A DNA stretch of 33,870 bases from an uncultured Spirochaetales bacterium (GTDB lineage: Bacteria > Spirochaetota > Spirochaetia > Sphaerochaetales > Sphaerochaetaceae), in the NCBI GenBank assembly GCA_949299185.1, contig CASFZR010000028.1, positions 1 through 33,870 of the forward strand. The letters run 5' to 3'. Positions 1 to 7,677 of the stretch are shown here, in pieces (within the stretch, counting starts at the first letter, position 1; every line of letters starts with the position of its first letter). Below the pieces are notes generated by a model. The model was given only the letters and a program-made list of their open reading frames with translations. It had not been told where the DNA came from and searched no databases. A program made the position numbers and the translations under genes.

Positions 1-1
1 C

Positions 2-64
2 GTCCATCGATTACCAATCTATGGGCAGGGCTATACGCTGTCAATTACGATTTCCGAGGTGTGA
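2..64 (+). CDS. Possible C-terminal end of an upstream gene (partial)
   Basis: An open frame runs in from the window edge and stops at a TGA at 62-64. Its last residues read YGQGYTLSITISEV, which look like a C-terminal beta strand. A second open frame, 1-120, is also uninterrupted, so the choice between them is uncertain. No family can be recognised from so little sequence. Confidence 0.25.
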   Translation, partial: VHRLPIYGQGYTLSITISEV

Positions 65-138
65 GAGAAGATATGATGATTACGGTTCTATCTTGTTGCG
101 TTTTGTTGCAGATGTGGTAATCTTGAATCGGAGGAACT

Positions 139-1083
139 ATGGATTCCAAGCTTATAGTCATTGCGATAGGCGGCAATTCGCTCATTGAGGATAAGGACCA
201 TGTAACCGTGGATGCGCAGTATCAGGCTGCGGAGAAGACCGCAAGGCATATCGCCAAGCTGATAAGGGACGGCCACCGCGTCGTGATCGCGCATGGCAAT
301 GGACCGCAGGTCGGCTACATACTCCTTCGTGCCGAGTATGCCAGGAAGATCCTTCACCCGGTTCCCCTTGACTCCTGCGTCGCCGATACCCAGGGAGCGA
401 TAGGCTACCAGCTGCAGAAGGCGCTTGGAAACGAGCTTCATGCCATGGGCGTTGAGAAGCAGGTCGTGACCTTGGTGACGCAGGTGGAGGTCAATCCTGA
501 CGATCCGTCCTTCGGCAACCCGACCAAGCCTATAGGGTCATTCATGTCCGAGGAGGACGCGAGGTACCATCAGGAACACTCCGGATGGACCGTGGTCGAG
601 GATTCCGGCAGGGGGTGGAGGCGTGTCGTGGCATCTCCTAAGCCGCTCTCGATCATCGAGCTTGATACTGTGCGTCTGCTTCTGGATTCAGGTTGCTGCG
701 TCATAGCCGCTGGCGGCGGCGGTATTCCCGTCGTACGGGGCCGCGATGGCCGCCTTGAAGGGCGTGAGGCCGTCGTTGATAAGGACCTTGCCGCCGCGAT
801 ACTCGCGAAGAGGCTCGATGCCGATGCCTTCGTGATATCCACGGCAGTGGAGAAGGTCTGCCTTGATTACGGTAAGAGTACTGAGCGTGCCATCGATAGG
901 ATGACATGCGATGAGGCGGAAGGCTACGCCGCTGAAGGACAGTTCCCCCCGGGATCGATGCTGCCGAAGATACAGGCGATCGTGGACTATGTCAGGACTA
1001 CGGGAAACGAGGGGCTGATTACCGACCCCGAGCATCTTTCCGATGCGATCAGCGGCTGCGGCGGCACCCATATCGTGCGCTAA
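139..1083 (+). CDS. arcC: Carbamate kinase
   Basis: This 314-residue protein has the normal length and motifs of carbamate kinase of the amino-acid-kinase fold: AIGGNSL near the N-terminus, HGNGPQVG around residue 52, AAGGGGIPV around residue 190 and VVDKDLAAAILA just after. The enzyme is cytoplasmic and makes ATP from carbamoyl phosphate and ADP in arginine, agmatine or purine fermentation, or works in reverse. The ATG at 139 follows a good Shine-Dalgarno sequence (GGAGGA). No arginine deiminase or ornithine carbamoyltransferase gene lies next to it here, so which pathway it serves cannot be read from the window. Its last 35 bases overlap the end of the convergent membrane-protein gene. Family assignment is firm; physiological direction is open. 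Confidence 0.95.
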   Translation: MDSKLIVIAIGGNSLIEDKDHVTVDAQYQAAEKTARHIAKLIRDGHRVVIAHGNGPQVGYILLRAEYARKILHPVPLDSCVADTQGAIGYQLQKALGNELHAMGVEKQVVTLVTQVEVNPDDPSFGNPTKPIGSFMSEEDARYHQEHSGWTVVEDSGRGWRRVVASPKPLSIIELDTVRLLLDSGCCVIAAGGGGIPVVRGRDGRLEGREAVVDKDLAAAILAKRLDADAFVISTAVEKVCLDYGKSTERAIDRMTCDEAEGYAAEGQFPPGSMLPKIQAIVDYVRTTGNEGLITDPEHLSDAISGCGGTHIVR

Positions 1084-2314
1084 GGACCTCTGCGGCATAG
1101 AGGATGGACGCTGAGATATAGTATGGTGCGTTGCCCTGGTGGAACGGAGTGATGATCTGGAAGGCCAGGGCTGCCATGAGCATGGCCGATTCGACAAGCG
1201 TGATACGGAATAGCCCATTCCGTCTTTCACGCCTTCCGAGCGACACGAGGTGGAGCGCTGCCGATACAAGCATCAGCGGTGAGATTGTCAGGGGATTTAT
1301 ATTCCAGTAGGTGACGTCATGGTTCGTCACAGTCATCATGAATAGGAGGACTGCTGACATTATTCCCAGGAACAGCTCTATGGCCGCGGTGATGGTATCT
1401 CCGGTACGCCTGAGCCAGCGTCTCTTAGAGAGCGTGAGCATGGGAGGTATGGCGAATGCCAGCCCTATCAGGATAGAGCGGAGCGTCAGCGAATAGCTTT
1501 CTGGGACAGGGCTCCTTCCCATGGTATGGTACACGATCTCGCTCTCACGGCCTTCGAATTCTGATATCGCATCTTCAAGCACCTCCGGTAGGAAGCATGC
1601 CTCGTAGAGCGAGAGATCCTCATCGATCTCCGGACCCTGGAGGTAGTTCAGCAGGTACTCGAAGAAGAGGGAAGGGGAGAGATAGAGCATCGCCCACTCC
1701 CTGAAGCTCCTTCCCGTGTCCTTTGCCCGCGCCCACTCCCCGAATGTGCCGCCCGTCGCCTCATCATAGAGATCCCTGACGCGCGTGGCGCAGTTGTCCT
1801 TATAGTAGTGATAGAGATATGTCCTGTTCTCAGGAAGCATGTTCCTTGAGCAGAAGCGCATCACAGCGCTCTTTGCCTCTGCTGTCAGGTCAAGCGGGAG
1901 CAGGGTCACGGTCCTGTCGTCCGCGATGAAGCCCATCATCCTCTGCTCTGCCCATCCGGAGGAGATGCTGTAATAGAGAAGACCCATCGTGAAGTTGAGG
2001 TAGAAGCCATCGGAGAATCCGAAGGTTCCCCAGTCATACATCACCGCATCCGCGTCAGGCGGGTCTATGACGATTCCTGAGTGGCCGAAGTAGATATACA
2101 CAGGCTCTGCAGGGGATGCTGTCAGGAGGTAGATATCCACGCTGTCATAGTAGGCTCTCTCCTCTGCTGTGAGCGGAGCGCTGAAATCCTCCTTCTCCAG
2201 TTCCTCAAGGCTGTAGAAGAGATCGGGGCGGACCTCGCTTCCGCCGTTTATCGAGGCGGCTGTGAGCGACAGCGATGATAGTATGATCAGCAATCCAATG
2301 AAAGCTCGGCGCAT
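1049..2314 (-). CDS. DUF4105 / Lnb-like membrane protein
   Basis: The protein has 421 residues from ATG 2314. It starts with a signal-peptide-like segment (MRRAFIGLLIILSSLSLTAA). An exported domain follows, with FGHSG (His78) and YHYYKDNCATR (Cys175), a pairing typical of DUF4105, a permuted NlpC/P60-like papain fold also called the Lnb N-terminal periplasmic domain. From about residue 280 there are several hydrophobic membrane spans. In Bacteroides and relatives such proteins are linked to lipoprotein N-acylation; a role in lipoprotein maturation here is inference from family. An in-frame start upstream at 2452 exists, but it would bury the signal peptide and run across recO, so 2314 is preferred. 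No Shine-Dalgarno sequence is visible; a TATCAT box ends 6 nt before the ATG. It is divergent from recO and convergent with arcC. Confidence 0.75.
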   Translation of the reverse strand: MRRAFIGLLIILSSLSLTAASINGGSEVRPDLFYSLEELEKEDFSAPLTAEERAYYDSVDIYLLTASPAEPVYIYFGHSGIVIDPPDADAVMYDWGTFGFSDGFYLNFTMGLLYYSISSGWAEQRMMGFIADDRTVTLLPLDLTAEAKSAVMRFCSRNMLPENRTYLYHYYKDNCATRVRDLYDEATGGTFGEWARAKDTGRSFREWAMLYLSPSLFFEYLLNYLQGPEIDEDLSLYEACFLPEVLEDAISEFEGRESEIVYHTMGRSPVPESYSLTLRSILIGLAFAIPPMLTLSKRRWLRRTGDTITAAIELFLGIMSAVLLFMMTVTNHDVTYWNINPLTISPLMLVSAALHLVSLGRRERRNGLFRITLVESAMLMAALAFQIITPFHQGNAPYYISASILYAAEVLSARYGCRRSR

Positions 2315-2320
2315 GGGTTG

Positions 2321-2326
2321 ATGATA
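2321..2326 (-). promoter_or_regulatory. -10 box of the Lnb-like gene, leaderless spacing
   Basis: On the minus strand TATCAT is followed by only 6 nt before the ATG at 2314, so transcription would begin at or within a base of the start codon. An overlapping TATGCT lies a few bases further upstream and could be the true -10. No convincing -35 is seen. Confidence 0.4.
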
Positions 2327-2342
2327 GCATAACGCGCCTTTG

Positions 2343-2371
2343 TTGACAGTCACCTGCCGTGTCCTTATCTT
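2343..2371 (+). promoter_or_regulatory. recO promoter (TTGACA-N17-TATCTT), leaderless spacing
   Basis: A perfect TTGACA at 2343-2348 and TATCTT at 2366-2371 are 17 bp apart. The ATG of recO starts at 2379, 7 nt after the -10 box, which places the expected transcription start on the start codon itself. No Shine-Dalgarno sequence is present. Confidence 0.65.
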
Positions 2372-2378
2372 CATTTCC

Positions 2379-3110
2379 ATGGACAGGGATTCCAAGGGAC
2401 TTGCGGTCGTGCTTAGGAGCGAGAGGTTGAGGGAGAATGACAGGCTCCTCACGCTTCTCTCTGTCCCGCTGGGCCTTGTCAGCGTGGTCTCCTACGGAGC
2501 GAGGAAGAGCATACGATGCGTCCGTGCCCCCCTCTATACGGAGGGCGTGTTCTCCCTGTCCTTATCCAGAGGAAACCGCTGGAGCCTGAAGGATATCGAT
2601 GTGATATCCACGCATGAGTGCCTCCTAGATGACCTAGAGAGGAACATGGCCGCGATGCTTTTCTCAGACATGGTCATTACCGGCAAGGATGCACGGCCGG
2701 AGCTTTATGCGCTGTATACCGGGGCGCTTGACCTCCTGGAGTTCTATGATACCGAGAGCGTCGTGATCTCCTTCATCGTCCATTTCCTTGCCTTATCCGG
2801 ACTGGGTGGGGACTATGAGAGGTGCCCGCGCTGCCTCCGGCCATACGGGGAGGATGAGGTGCTTGGCTTTTCCGATATAGAGGGTGTTGCCGTATGCTCG
2901 GAGTGTGATACGATGTCCGGTAGCCTGATCCTGCCTCCGAACGCAAGGCGCTTCCTTTCTCGCACCCTCTCGCTGAGCCTGAGGGATTCGATGGAGCTGA
3001 AGGTCAGCCCTGAGCAGAGGCATAGGATATTCAGGTACATGCTGCGCTCCCTCTCCCTGTCATTTCCCGGGAGGCTGGAGAGCCTGGAGCATGGAATCTG
3101 GGAGTTGTAG
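2379..3110 (+). CDS. recO: DNA repair protein RecO
   Basis: The protein has 243 residues, the usual RecO length. The N-terminal OB-fold region (residues 1-80) contains GLAVVLRSERLRENDRLLTLLS, written here only as a landmark region of residues 6-27. The C-terminal half carries a zinc-binding pair, CPRC near residue 148 and CSEC near residue 176. RecO loads RecA onto SSB-coated single strands with RecR in recombination repair. The ATG at 2379 is chosen because the RecO fold starts there and because it lies 7 nt after a strong promoter; the longer frame from 2340 would begin inside the promoter. Five bases separate it from recJ, so the two repair genes form an operon. Confidence 0.88.
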   Translation: MDRDSKGLAVVLRSERLRENDRLLTLLSVPLGLVSVVSYGARKSIRCVRAPLYTEGVFSLSLSRGNRWSLKDIDVISTHECLLDDLERNMAAMLFSDMVITGKDARPELYALYTGALDLLEFYDTESVVISFIVHFLALSGLGGDYERCPRCLRPYGEDEVLGFSDIEGVAVCSECDTMSGSLILPPNARRFLSRTLSLSLRDSMELKVSPEQRHRIFRYMLRSLSLSFPGRLESLEHGIWEL

Positions 3111-3115
3111 CCAAG

Positions 3116-5227
3116 GTGAACGTCAGGATACCTCAGTCAGATCCCTCTAAGGTGAGGGCAATAAAGGAACGATATTCGCTTGATCTCCTGAGTGCTACCG
3201 TGCTTGAGAGGCGCGGGGCAAGGACGGGTGCTGATCTCCAGTACTTCCTGGAGAACGACGTGGTCTATCATCACTCGCCATTCGAGGCGGAGGATGTGCC
3301 GGCCGCCATCGACAGGATAGAGGCCGCGATAGAGGAAGAGGAGAGGATACTCGTCTTCGGAGACAGGGATGTCGACGGAATCACATCCACCGCGATCATC
3401 GTCCGCGCATTGCGTTCTCTGGGAGCCAAGGATGTATCCTTCCGCCTGCCTGTCGGAGATGAGCCATATGGCATGACCGCTGATAGCGTCTCGGAGATCC
3501 TCCAGGGTGGCTATACGCTGGTGATCACCGTCGATTGCGGAATAGCCTCGGTCGAGGAGATAGCGACGCTTGAGCGGGGCGGTGTCGATGTCATAGTCCT
3601 GGACCATCACATTCCTGGGGACGAGCTTCCACCTGCGGTCGCCATCTTCGATCCTCGCGTGGAAGGAGCAGGCTATCCCTTTCCGGGACTTGCAGGCTGC
3701 GCCGTCGCCGCGAAGCTTGCCTGGGCCCTGGAGTTCGCGCGTACCCCTCTCTATGGAAGCGAGTGCATAGTCCTTCATGCAGAGCCTAGGAACGGAACGG
3801 TGAGGATAAACGCCGTGAGGCTTGAGAACCTGGTAGAGATCGACAGGATCACCGAGGAGGTGGTCGAGGGAGCGTTCTCCGCCGAGCGTAGCCGGCTGAT
3901 GGATTTCCTCGCTGTTTCCCTTCCTATATTCGTGCTTGATGGCGATACCGAGAAGAAGATGCTTCGCCGGGCCTTCGGTGCCAATGTCGATATATCCCTA
4001 GTGGATATAAGGGAGCAGCTTGAGCGTATCATGCCGCGTGCCAAGGGCCATACGCTCTTCGACCTCGCGATGGTCTCCAGGGCCGCGAGGTATCAGGAAG
4101 GGGATAGGGAGATAGAGACGCTCCTCTCGCTCTTCCGTTCGCTTTCCGTCTACTCCTATCCTTCGCTCTCATCACGCTTCGATGACGTGCTGCAGCTTGC
4201 TGCCATCGGTACGATCGCCGATCTCATGCCGATGAAGGATGAGAACCGCATGATCGTCAAGCGCGGTCTTTCGATGCTCTCACAGCGTCCGCTTCCGTGC
4301 TTCGTCTATCTCCTTGCCAAGCTGAACATGACCGGTAAGAAGCTCAATACCCGTGATGTCTCGTTCTATATCGCTCCGGTGCTGAACGCCGCTGGCCGCA
4401 TGGGCGATCCGACTCCGGCTCTCAGCCTCCTGCTCTCCGATGACAGCGCGGAGTGCGTGGCGCTGACTGACACGCTTCTTGAGATGAATAAGGCAAGGCA
4501 GAAGAGCGAGGAGGATGTACTCTTGAGCGTACGGGAGAAGGCGGAGGAGAGCTTCGCCTCGCATGATGGGCGCTTCATCGTGGTGGAGGATTCCAGGATG
4601 CCGAGGGGGCTTACCGGAGCCATCGCCTCAAAGCTTGCCAGCCAGTTCATGGTGCCCTGCATCGTCATGGCGACGATAGAGGGGGAGAGGATATCTGGAT
4701 CGATGAGATGCCGTGATGGGTGGAACGCCAAGGAGTTCCTCGATGGCCTCTCCCCGTTCTTCGAGAGCTATGGGGGGCACGCCAAGGCCGCAGGATTCTC
4801 ATTGCCCCCTGAGTCGAAGGATGCCTTCCTCTCCGCGCTTTCATCGGCTATCGAGGAAGCGGAAGCCGCACCCCAGAGCGATGAGATCGTCGTTGACGCC
4901 CAGATTCCTGCCGAATACATGACAGAGGGACTGTGGAGGCTTTCGGAGCTGATCGAGCCATGCGGGCAGGAGAACGGCTCCTTGATGCTCTATATTAAAG
5001 GAGCGAGGATCGTGGATATCCTGCCCACGCGCGGCGACAGGCGCATGATGAGGCTCACCGTCTCATTCGGACGCTTCTCCTGGCCTGCGGTATGGTGGAG
5101 CCCCCACGATAATGATCTCTTCACCAAGGGATCTGCCGTGGATATCGTGTTCACCCCCGATACGAACTACTGGAAGGGGCAGTCGAAGATGCAGATGGTG
5201 ATAGAGGAGATGGAGATGGTCGATTGA
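3116..5227 (+). CDS. recJ: Single-strand-specific 5'-3' exonuclease RecJ
   Basis: The 703-residue protein has the DHH-phosphoesterase motifs of RecJ: GDRDVDG near residue 82, VDCGI near 138, DHH near 163, NAAGRMGDP near 425 and the DHHA1 motif GGHAKAAGFS near 552. The usual DYDADG or DYDVDG motif reads DRDVDG here, keeping the metal-binding aspartates. RecJ resects single-stranded DNA 5' to 3' in RecFOR repair and mismatch repair, which fits the recO neighbour and the mutL gene further along. It is somewhat longer than the compact RecJ form, mainly through a middle segment (about residues 215-330). The start is a GTG at 3116; no ATG suits the fold better. The stop codon TGA lies inside the -35 box of the rpsU promoter. 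Confidence 0.92.
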   Translation: MNVRIPQSDPSKVRAIKERYSLDLLSATVLERRGARTGADLQYFLENDVVYHHSPFEAEDVPAAIDRIEAAIEEEERILVFGDRDVDGITSTAIIVRALRSLGAKDVSFRLPVGDEPYGMTADSVSEILQGGYTLVITVDCGIASVEEIATLERGGVDVIVLDHHIPGDELPPAVAIFDPRVEGAGYPFPGLAGCAVAAKLAWALEFARTPLYGSECIVLHAEPRNGTVRINAVRLENLVEIDRITEEVVEGAFSAERSRLMDFLAVSLPIFVLDGDTEKKMLRRAFGANVDISLVDIREQLERIMPRAKGHTLFDLAMVSRAARYQEGDREIETLLSLFRSLSVYSYPSLSSRFDDVLQLAAIGTIADLMPMKDENRMIVKRGLSMLSQRPLPCFVYLLAKLNMTGKKLNTRDVSFYIAPVLNAAGRMGDPTPALSLLLSDDSAECVALTDTLLEMNKARQKSEEDVLLSVREKAEESFASHDGRFIVVEDSRMPRGLTGAIASKLASQFMVPCIVMATIEGERISGSMRCRDGWNAKEFLDGLSPFFESYGGHAKAAGFSLPPESKDAFLSALSSAIEEAEAAPQSDEIVVDAQIPAEYMTEGLWRLSELIEPCGQENGSLMLYIKGARIVDILPTRGDRRMMRLTVSFGRFSWPAVWWSPHDNDLFTKGSAVDIVFTPDTNYWKGQSKMQMVIEEMEMVD

Positions 5228-5251
5228 CAGAGACCGTCCTTCAATGATAAT
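5224..5251 (+). promoter_or_regulatory. rpsU promoter (TTGACA-N16-GATAAT)
   Basis: TTGACA at 5224-5229 and GATAAT at 5246-5251 are 16 bp apart, with a T before GATAAT. The -35 box contains the recJ stop codon. The predicted transcript has a leader of about 40 nt before rpsU. Confidence 0.7.
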
Positions 5252-5282
5252 TTCACATGGTTGAATCTGACCCTCAAGGGAG

Positions 5283-5292
5283 AGGAGGTGAT
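5283..5292 (+). promoter_or_regulatory. Very strong Shine-Dalgarno sequence of rpsU
   Basis: AGGAGGTGAT matches ten consecutive bases of the complement of the conserved 16S rRNA 3' tail. It is the strongest ribosome binding site noticed in the window, where several other genes have none. AGGAGG ends 8 nt before the ATG at 5297. Confidence 0.75.
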
Positions 5293-5296
5293 ATAA

Positions 5297-5506
5297 ATGG
5301 CATTCGTTAAGGTAGACGAGAATGAACCGCTCGAGAAGTCGATCAAGCGCTTCAAGAGGATGGTCGAGAAGGAAGGCATCATCCGCGAGTGGAAGAAGCG
5401 CGAGTACTATGAGAAGCCTTCAACCATCCTCAACCGCAAGAACAAGGCGCTTGCGAGGAAGCAGATGAAGAAGGTAAGGAAGATGCACGCCTCCAAGGCG
5501 TACTGA
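5297..5506 (+). CDS. rpsU: Small-subunit ribosomal protein bS21
   Basis: This 69-residue basic protein has the bS21 pattern: an early [22 protein letters not shown], described here as residues 5-26, then [13 protein letters not shown] and a lysine/arginine-rich tail ([16 protein letters not shown]). bS21 sits beside the 3' end of 16S rRNA in the 30S subunit and helps initiation by base pairing. The gene stands alone between its own promoter and a rho-independent terminator, not in the usual dnaG-rpoD neighbourhood. Confidence 0.95.
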   Translation: MAFVKVDENEPLEKSIKRFKRMVEKEGIIREWKKREYYEKPSTILNRKNKALARKQMKKVRKMHASKAY

Positions 5507-5511
5507 TCTAC

Positions 5512-5538
5512 GAGGAGCTTCGGCTCCTCTATTTTTTT
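5512..5538 (+). terminator. Rho-independent terminator of rpsU
   Basis: A perfect 7-bp stem, GAGGAGC with GCTCCTC, closes a TTCG tetraloop and is followed by TATTTTTTT. It lies directly after the rpsU stop codon. Confidence 0.93.
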
Positions 5539-5654
5539 CCATGGTATTCAGGCCTGCCGTTGCCCATATGATATGCCTCCCTTGATCGTTCTTTGATGAA
5601 TCTGTCTGATATTATCCTCTATTTTTCACCAAAGCGCAGAAATCCACATTCTCT

Positions 5655-5683
5655 TTGACAGCTAGCTAAATGCATGGAATACT
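5655..5683 (+). promoter_or_regulatory. Promoter of the serine operon
   Basis: TTGACA at 5655-5660 is followed 17 bp later by AATACT (5678-5683). The 5' leader to the ATG at 5720 is about 30 nt and carries the Shine-Dalgarno sequence AAAGGAGAGG. The rest of the gap from 5539 is AT-richer than its surroundings and shows no gene, riboswitch or T-box that I can recognise. Confidence 0.55.
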
Positions 5684-5719
5684 ATTTGCGTAATATATTA
5701 AAGAAAGGAGAGGACTGTT

Positions 5720-6601
5720 ATGCTGATTCTCATTTCCGACGCTTTCGATAAGAGCCTTCCTGAAAAGCTCTCTGTCTTCGGTGAGGTCACCGATGACAAG
5801 TCAAGACTTGGGGATGCTGATGTGGTCCTCATACGTTCCAAGACCAAGGCCGATAAGGCCTATATCGACCAGGCTCCGAATCTCCGACTCATCATACGCG
5901 GCGGCGTGGGCATGGATAATATCGACAAGGAGTACTGCAAGGAGAAGGGCATCATAGCCCTCAACACCCCAAAGTCATCGGCTCCGGCCGTCGCAGAGCT
6001 TGCGTTCGCGCTGATGCTCTCGGTTCCTAACCATATCCCGTACTACGACAGCACGATGAAGAAGGGAGAGTGGATGAAGAGCGTGAAGCGCACCGAGCTG
6101 AATGGGAAGACGCTCTGCCTCCTGGGCATGGGCAACATAGCGCGCCAGGTAGCTATCAGGGCAAAGGCGTTCGGCATGAATGTCGTCGCGTATGACAAGT
6201 ACGTGGAGTCCTCCGATCTTGCCCAGATGATGAGCCTCGAGGATGCGGTGAAGGAAGCTGATTACATCTCCATGCACCTGCCGTTCACTCCTGAGACAGA
6301 CAGGATGGTGAATGCATCGCTCATCTCGAAGATGGAGCGCAAGCCCGTCCTCATAAACACCGGACGCGGCAAGTGCGTAGATGAGGCGGCGGTTGCCGAG
6401 GCCCTCAAGGATGGAAGCCTCTCATGGTTCTGCACCGATGTCTACTCCTCGGAGCCTCCAGCTGCTGATAACCCGCTTCTGGGATGTGAGAACATAACGC
6501 TCACGCCGCACGTCGGCGCCAATACGGTAGAGAATCTCCTAAGGATAGGAGAAGAGGTCGTGGAGACCATCGAGAATCTTAGGAAGGAGGGAAGGATATG
6601 A
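5720..6601 (+). CDS. serA: D-3-phosphoglycerate dehydrogenase (short form)
   Basis: The protein has 293 residues and belongs to the D-isomer-specific 2-hydroxyacid dehydrogenases. The NAD-binding turn GMGNIA is near residue 136. The catalytic residues are Arg in NTGRGK (about 215), Glu in SSEPP (about 245) and His in TPHVGA (about 264). It ends right after the catalytic core, so it lacks the C-terminal ACT domain through which many SerA enzymes sense serine. The reaction oxidises 3-phosphoglycerate to 3-phosphohydroxypyruvate in serine synthesis. The substrate is inferred from the overlap with serC: the serC ATG begins inside its stop codon region (ATGA). It follows a good Shine-Dalgarno sequence and its own promoter. 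Another 2-hydroxyacid substrate cannot be excluded from sequence alone. Confidence 0.85.
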   Translation: MLILISDAFDKSLPEKLSVFGEVTDDKSRLGDADVVLIRSKTKADKAYIDQAPNLRLIIRGGVGMDNIDKEYCKEKGIIALNTPKSSAPAVAELAFALMLSVPNHIPYYDSTMKKGEWMKSVKRTELNGKTLCLLGMGNIARQVAIRAKAFGMNVVAYDKYVESSDLAQMMSLEDAVKEADYISMHLPFTPETDRMVNASLISKMERKPVLINTGRGKCVDEAAVAEALKDGSLSWFCTDVYSSEPPAADNPLLGCENITLTPHVGANTVENLLRIGEEVVETIENLRKEGRI

Positions 6602-7677
6602 GGAAGATGAATTTCTTTGCAGGGCCGTCAACGCTTCCGCTGGAAGTGCTTGAGGAGATCAAGGCCAATATCGTGGACTACCATGGCAAGGGGCTCTCGA
6701 TGATAGAGGCCTCCCACCGCGGCGGCATGTTCGAGGAGATGTACGATGAGTGTCTCCAGGACTTCAGGAAGCTTCTCTCGATCCCTGATGACTATGATGT
6801 CTATTTCCTCGGAGGCGGCGCGACGCTGCAGTTCACCATGATACCGACGAACTTCCTGCTGCAGGGAAAGAGCGCGGATTATGTGCGCACGGGTTCCTGG
6901 TCGAACAAGGCTGCCGATGATGCCGCGAAGATCGGTAGCGTGAATATCGCCTTCGATGGCAAGGAGTCCGGATTCACGACCCTTCCCGACCCAGCGACGG
7001 TCAAGCCGTCTGAGGATGCCTGCTATTACTATCTCTGCTCCAATGAGACGATCGGAGGCATAGAGTGGCAGGAGTTCCCCGATACAGGCTGCGTGCCTCT
7101 GATCGCTGACATGTCCTCTGATATCCTCTCACGCCCAGTTGACGTGAGCCGCTTCGCGATGATCTACGGCGGCGTACAGAAGAACCTAGGACCGGCAGGA
7201 GCGACCTTCATCATCATGCGCCATGATATGCTCGAGCGCCGCAATGGCAATCTCACGGCGTATATGGACTACGCCAAGCATGCCAAGGACAAGGGTCTGT
7301 ATAATACGCCTCCGGTGTTCTCCATCTGGGCCGTAGGACTGATGCTCAAGTGGATCATCCGCAATGGTGGGGTGGAGGGGATGCTTCACAATGCCATCGA
7401 GAAGAGCGGATACATCTATGATATCATCGATTCCTCCTCGTTCTACCGCTCGCCTGTAGACAAGAGATACAGGTCGAGGATGAATGTCGTCTTCAGGCTT
7501 CCGTCCGAGGAGCTGGAGGCGAAGTTCGTGGCTGAGTCTCAGAAGGAAGGGATGCTCGGGCTTAAGGGCCATAGGTCTGTAGGCGGATTGAGGGCTAGCC
7601 TCTATAACGCGCTGCCGATGGAGGATGCGGCGTCGCTGGCACAGTTCATGAAGGAATTTGAGAGGCGGAATGGATAA
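6598..7677 (+). CDS. serC: Phosphoserine aminotransferase
   Basis: At 359 residues this matches the usual SerC length. It begins MRKMNFFAGPSTLP, the conserved SerC opening, and has HRGG near residue 42, GGGATLQF near 75 and the PLP-binding lysine in YGGVQKNLGPAG (about Lys195). The C-terminal GLKGHRSVGGLRASLYNA is also characteristic. The enzyme converts 3-phosphohydroxypyruvate and glutamate to phosphoserine and 2-oxoglutarate, the step after the upstream dehydrogenase; SerC can also act in pyridoxine synthesis. It overlaps the upstream gene by 4 bp and the downstream regulator by 8 bp, so all three are translated from one message. No serB is seen nearby. Confidence 0.95.
   Translation: MRKMNFFAGPSTLPLEVLEEIKANIVDYHGKGLSMIEASHRGGMFEEMYDECLQDFRKLLSIPDDYDVYFLGGGATLQFTMIPTNFLLQGKSADYVRTGSWSNKAADDAAKIGSVNIAFDGKESGFTTLPDPATVKPSEDACYYYLCSNETIGGIEWQEFPDTGCVPLIADMSSDILSRPVDVSRFAMIYGGVQKNLGPAGATFIIMRHDMLERRNGNLTAYMDYAKHAKDKGLYNTPPVFSIWAVGLMLKWIIRNGGVEGMLHNAIEKSGYIYDIIDSSSFYRSPVDKRYRSRMNVVFRLPSEELEAKFVAESQKEGMLGLKGHRSVGGLRASLYNALPMEDAASLAQFMKEFERRNG

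Noticed and set aside
2340..2378. Longer N-terminus for RecO from an upstream in-frame start
   Set aside because: It would begin within the -35 region and add residues not found in the family; the ATG at 2379 fits better.
5539..5654. Possible riboswitch or T-box upstream of the serine operon
   Set aside because: The region lies before the predicted promoter, and no T-box consensus, specifier loop or conserved riboswitch core could be seen.
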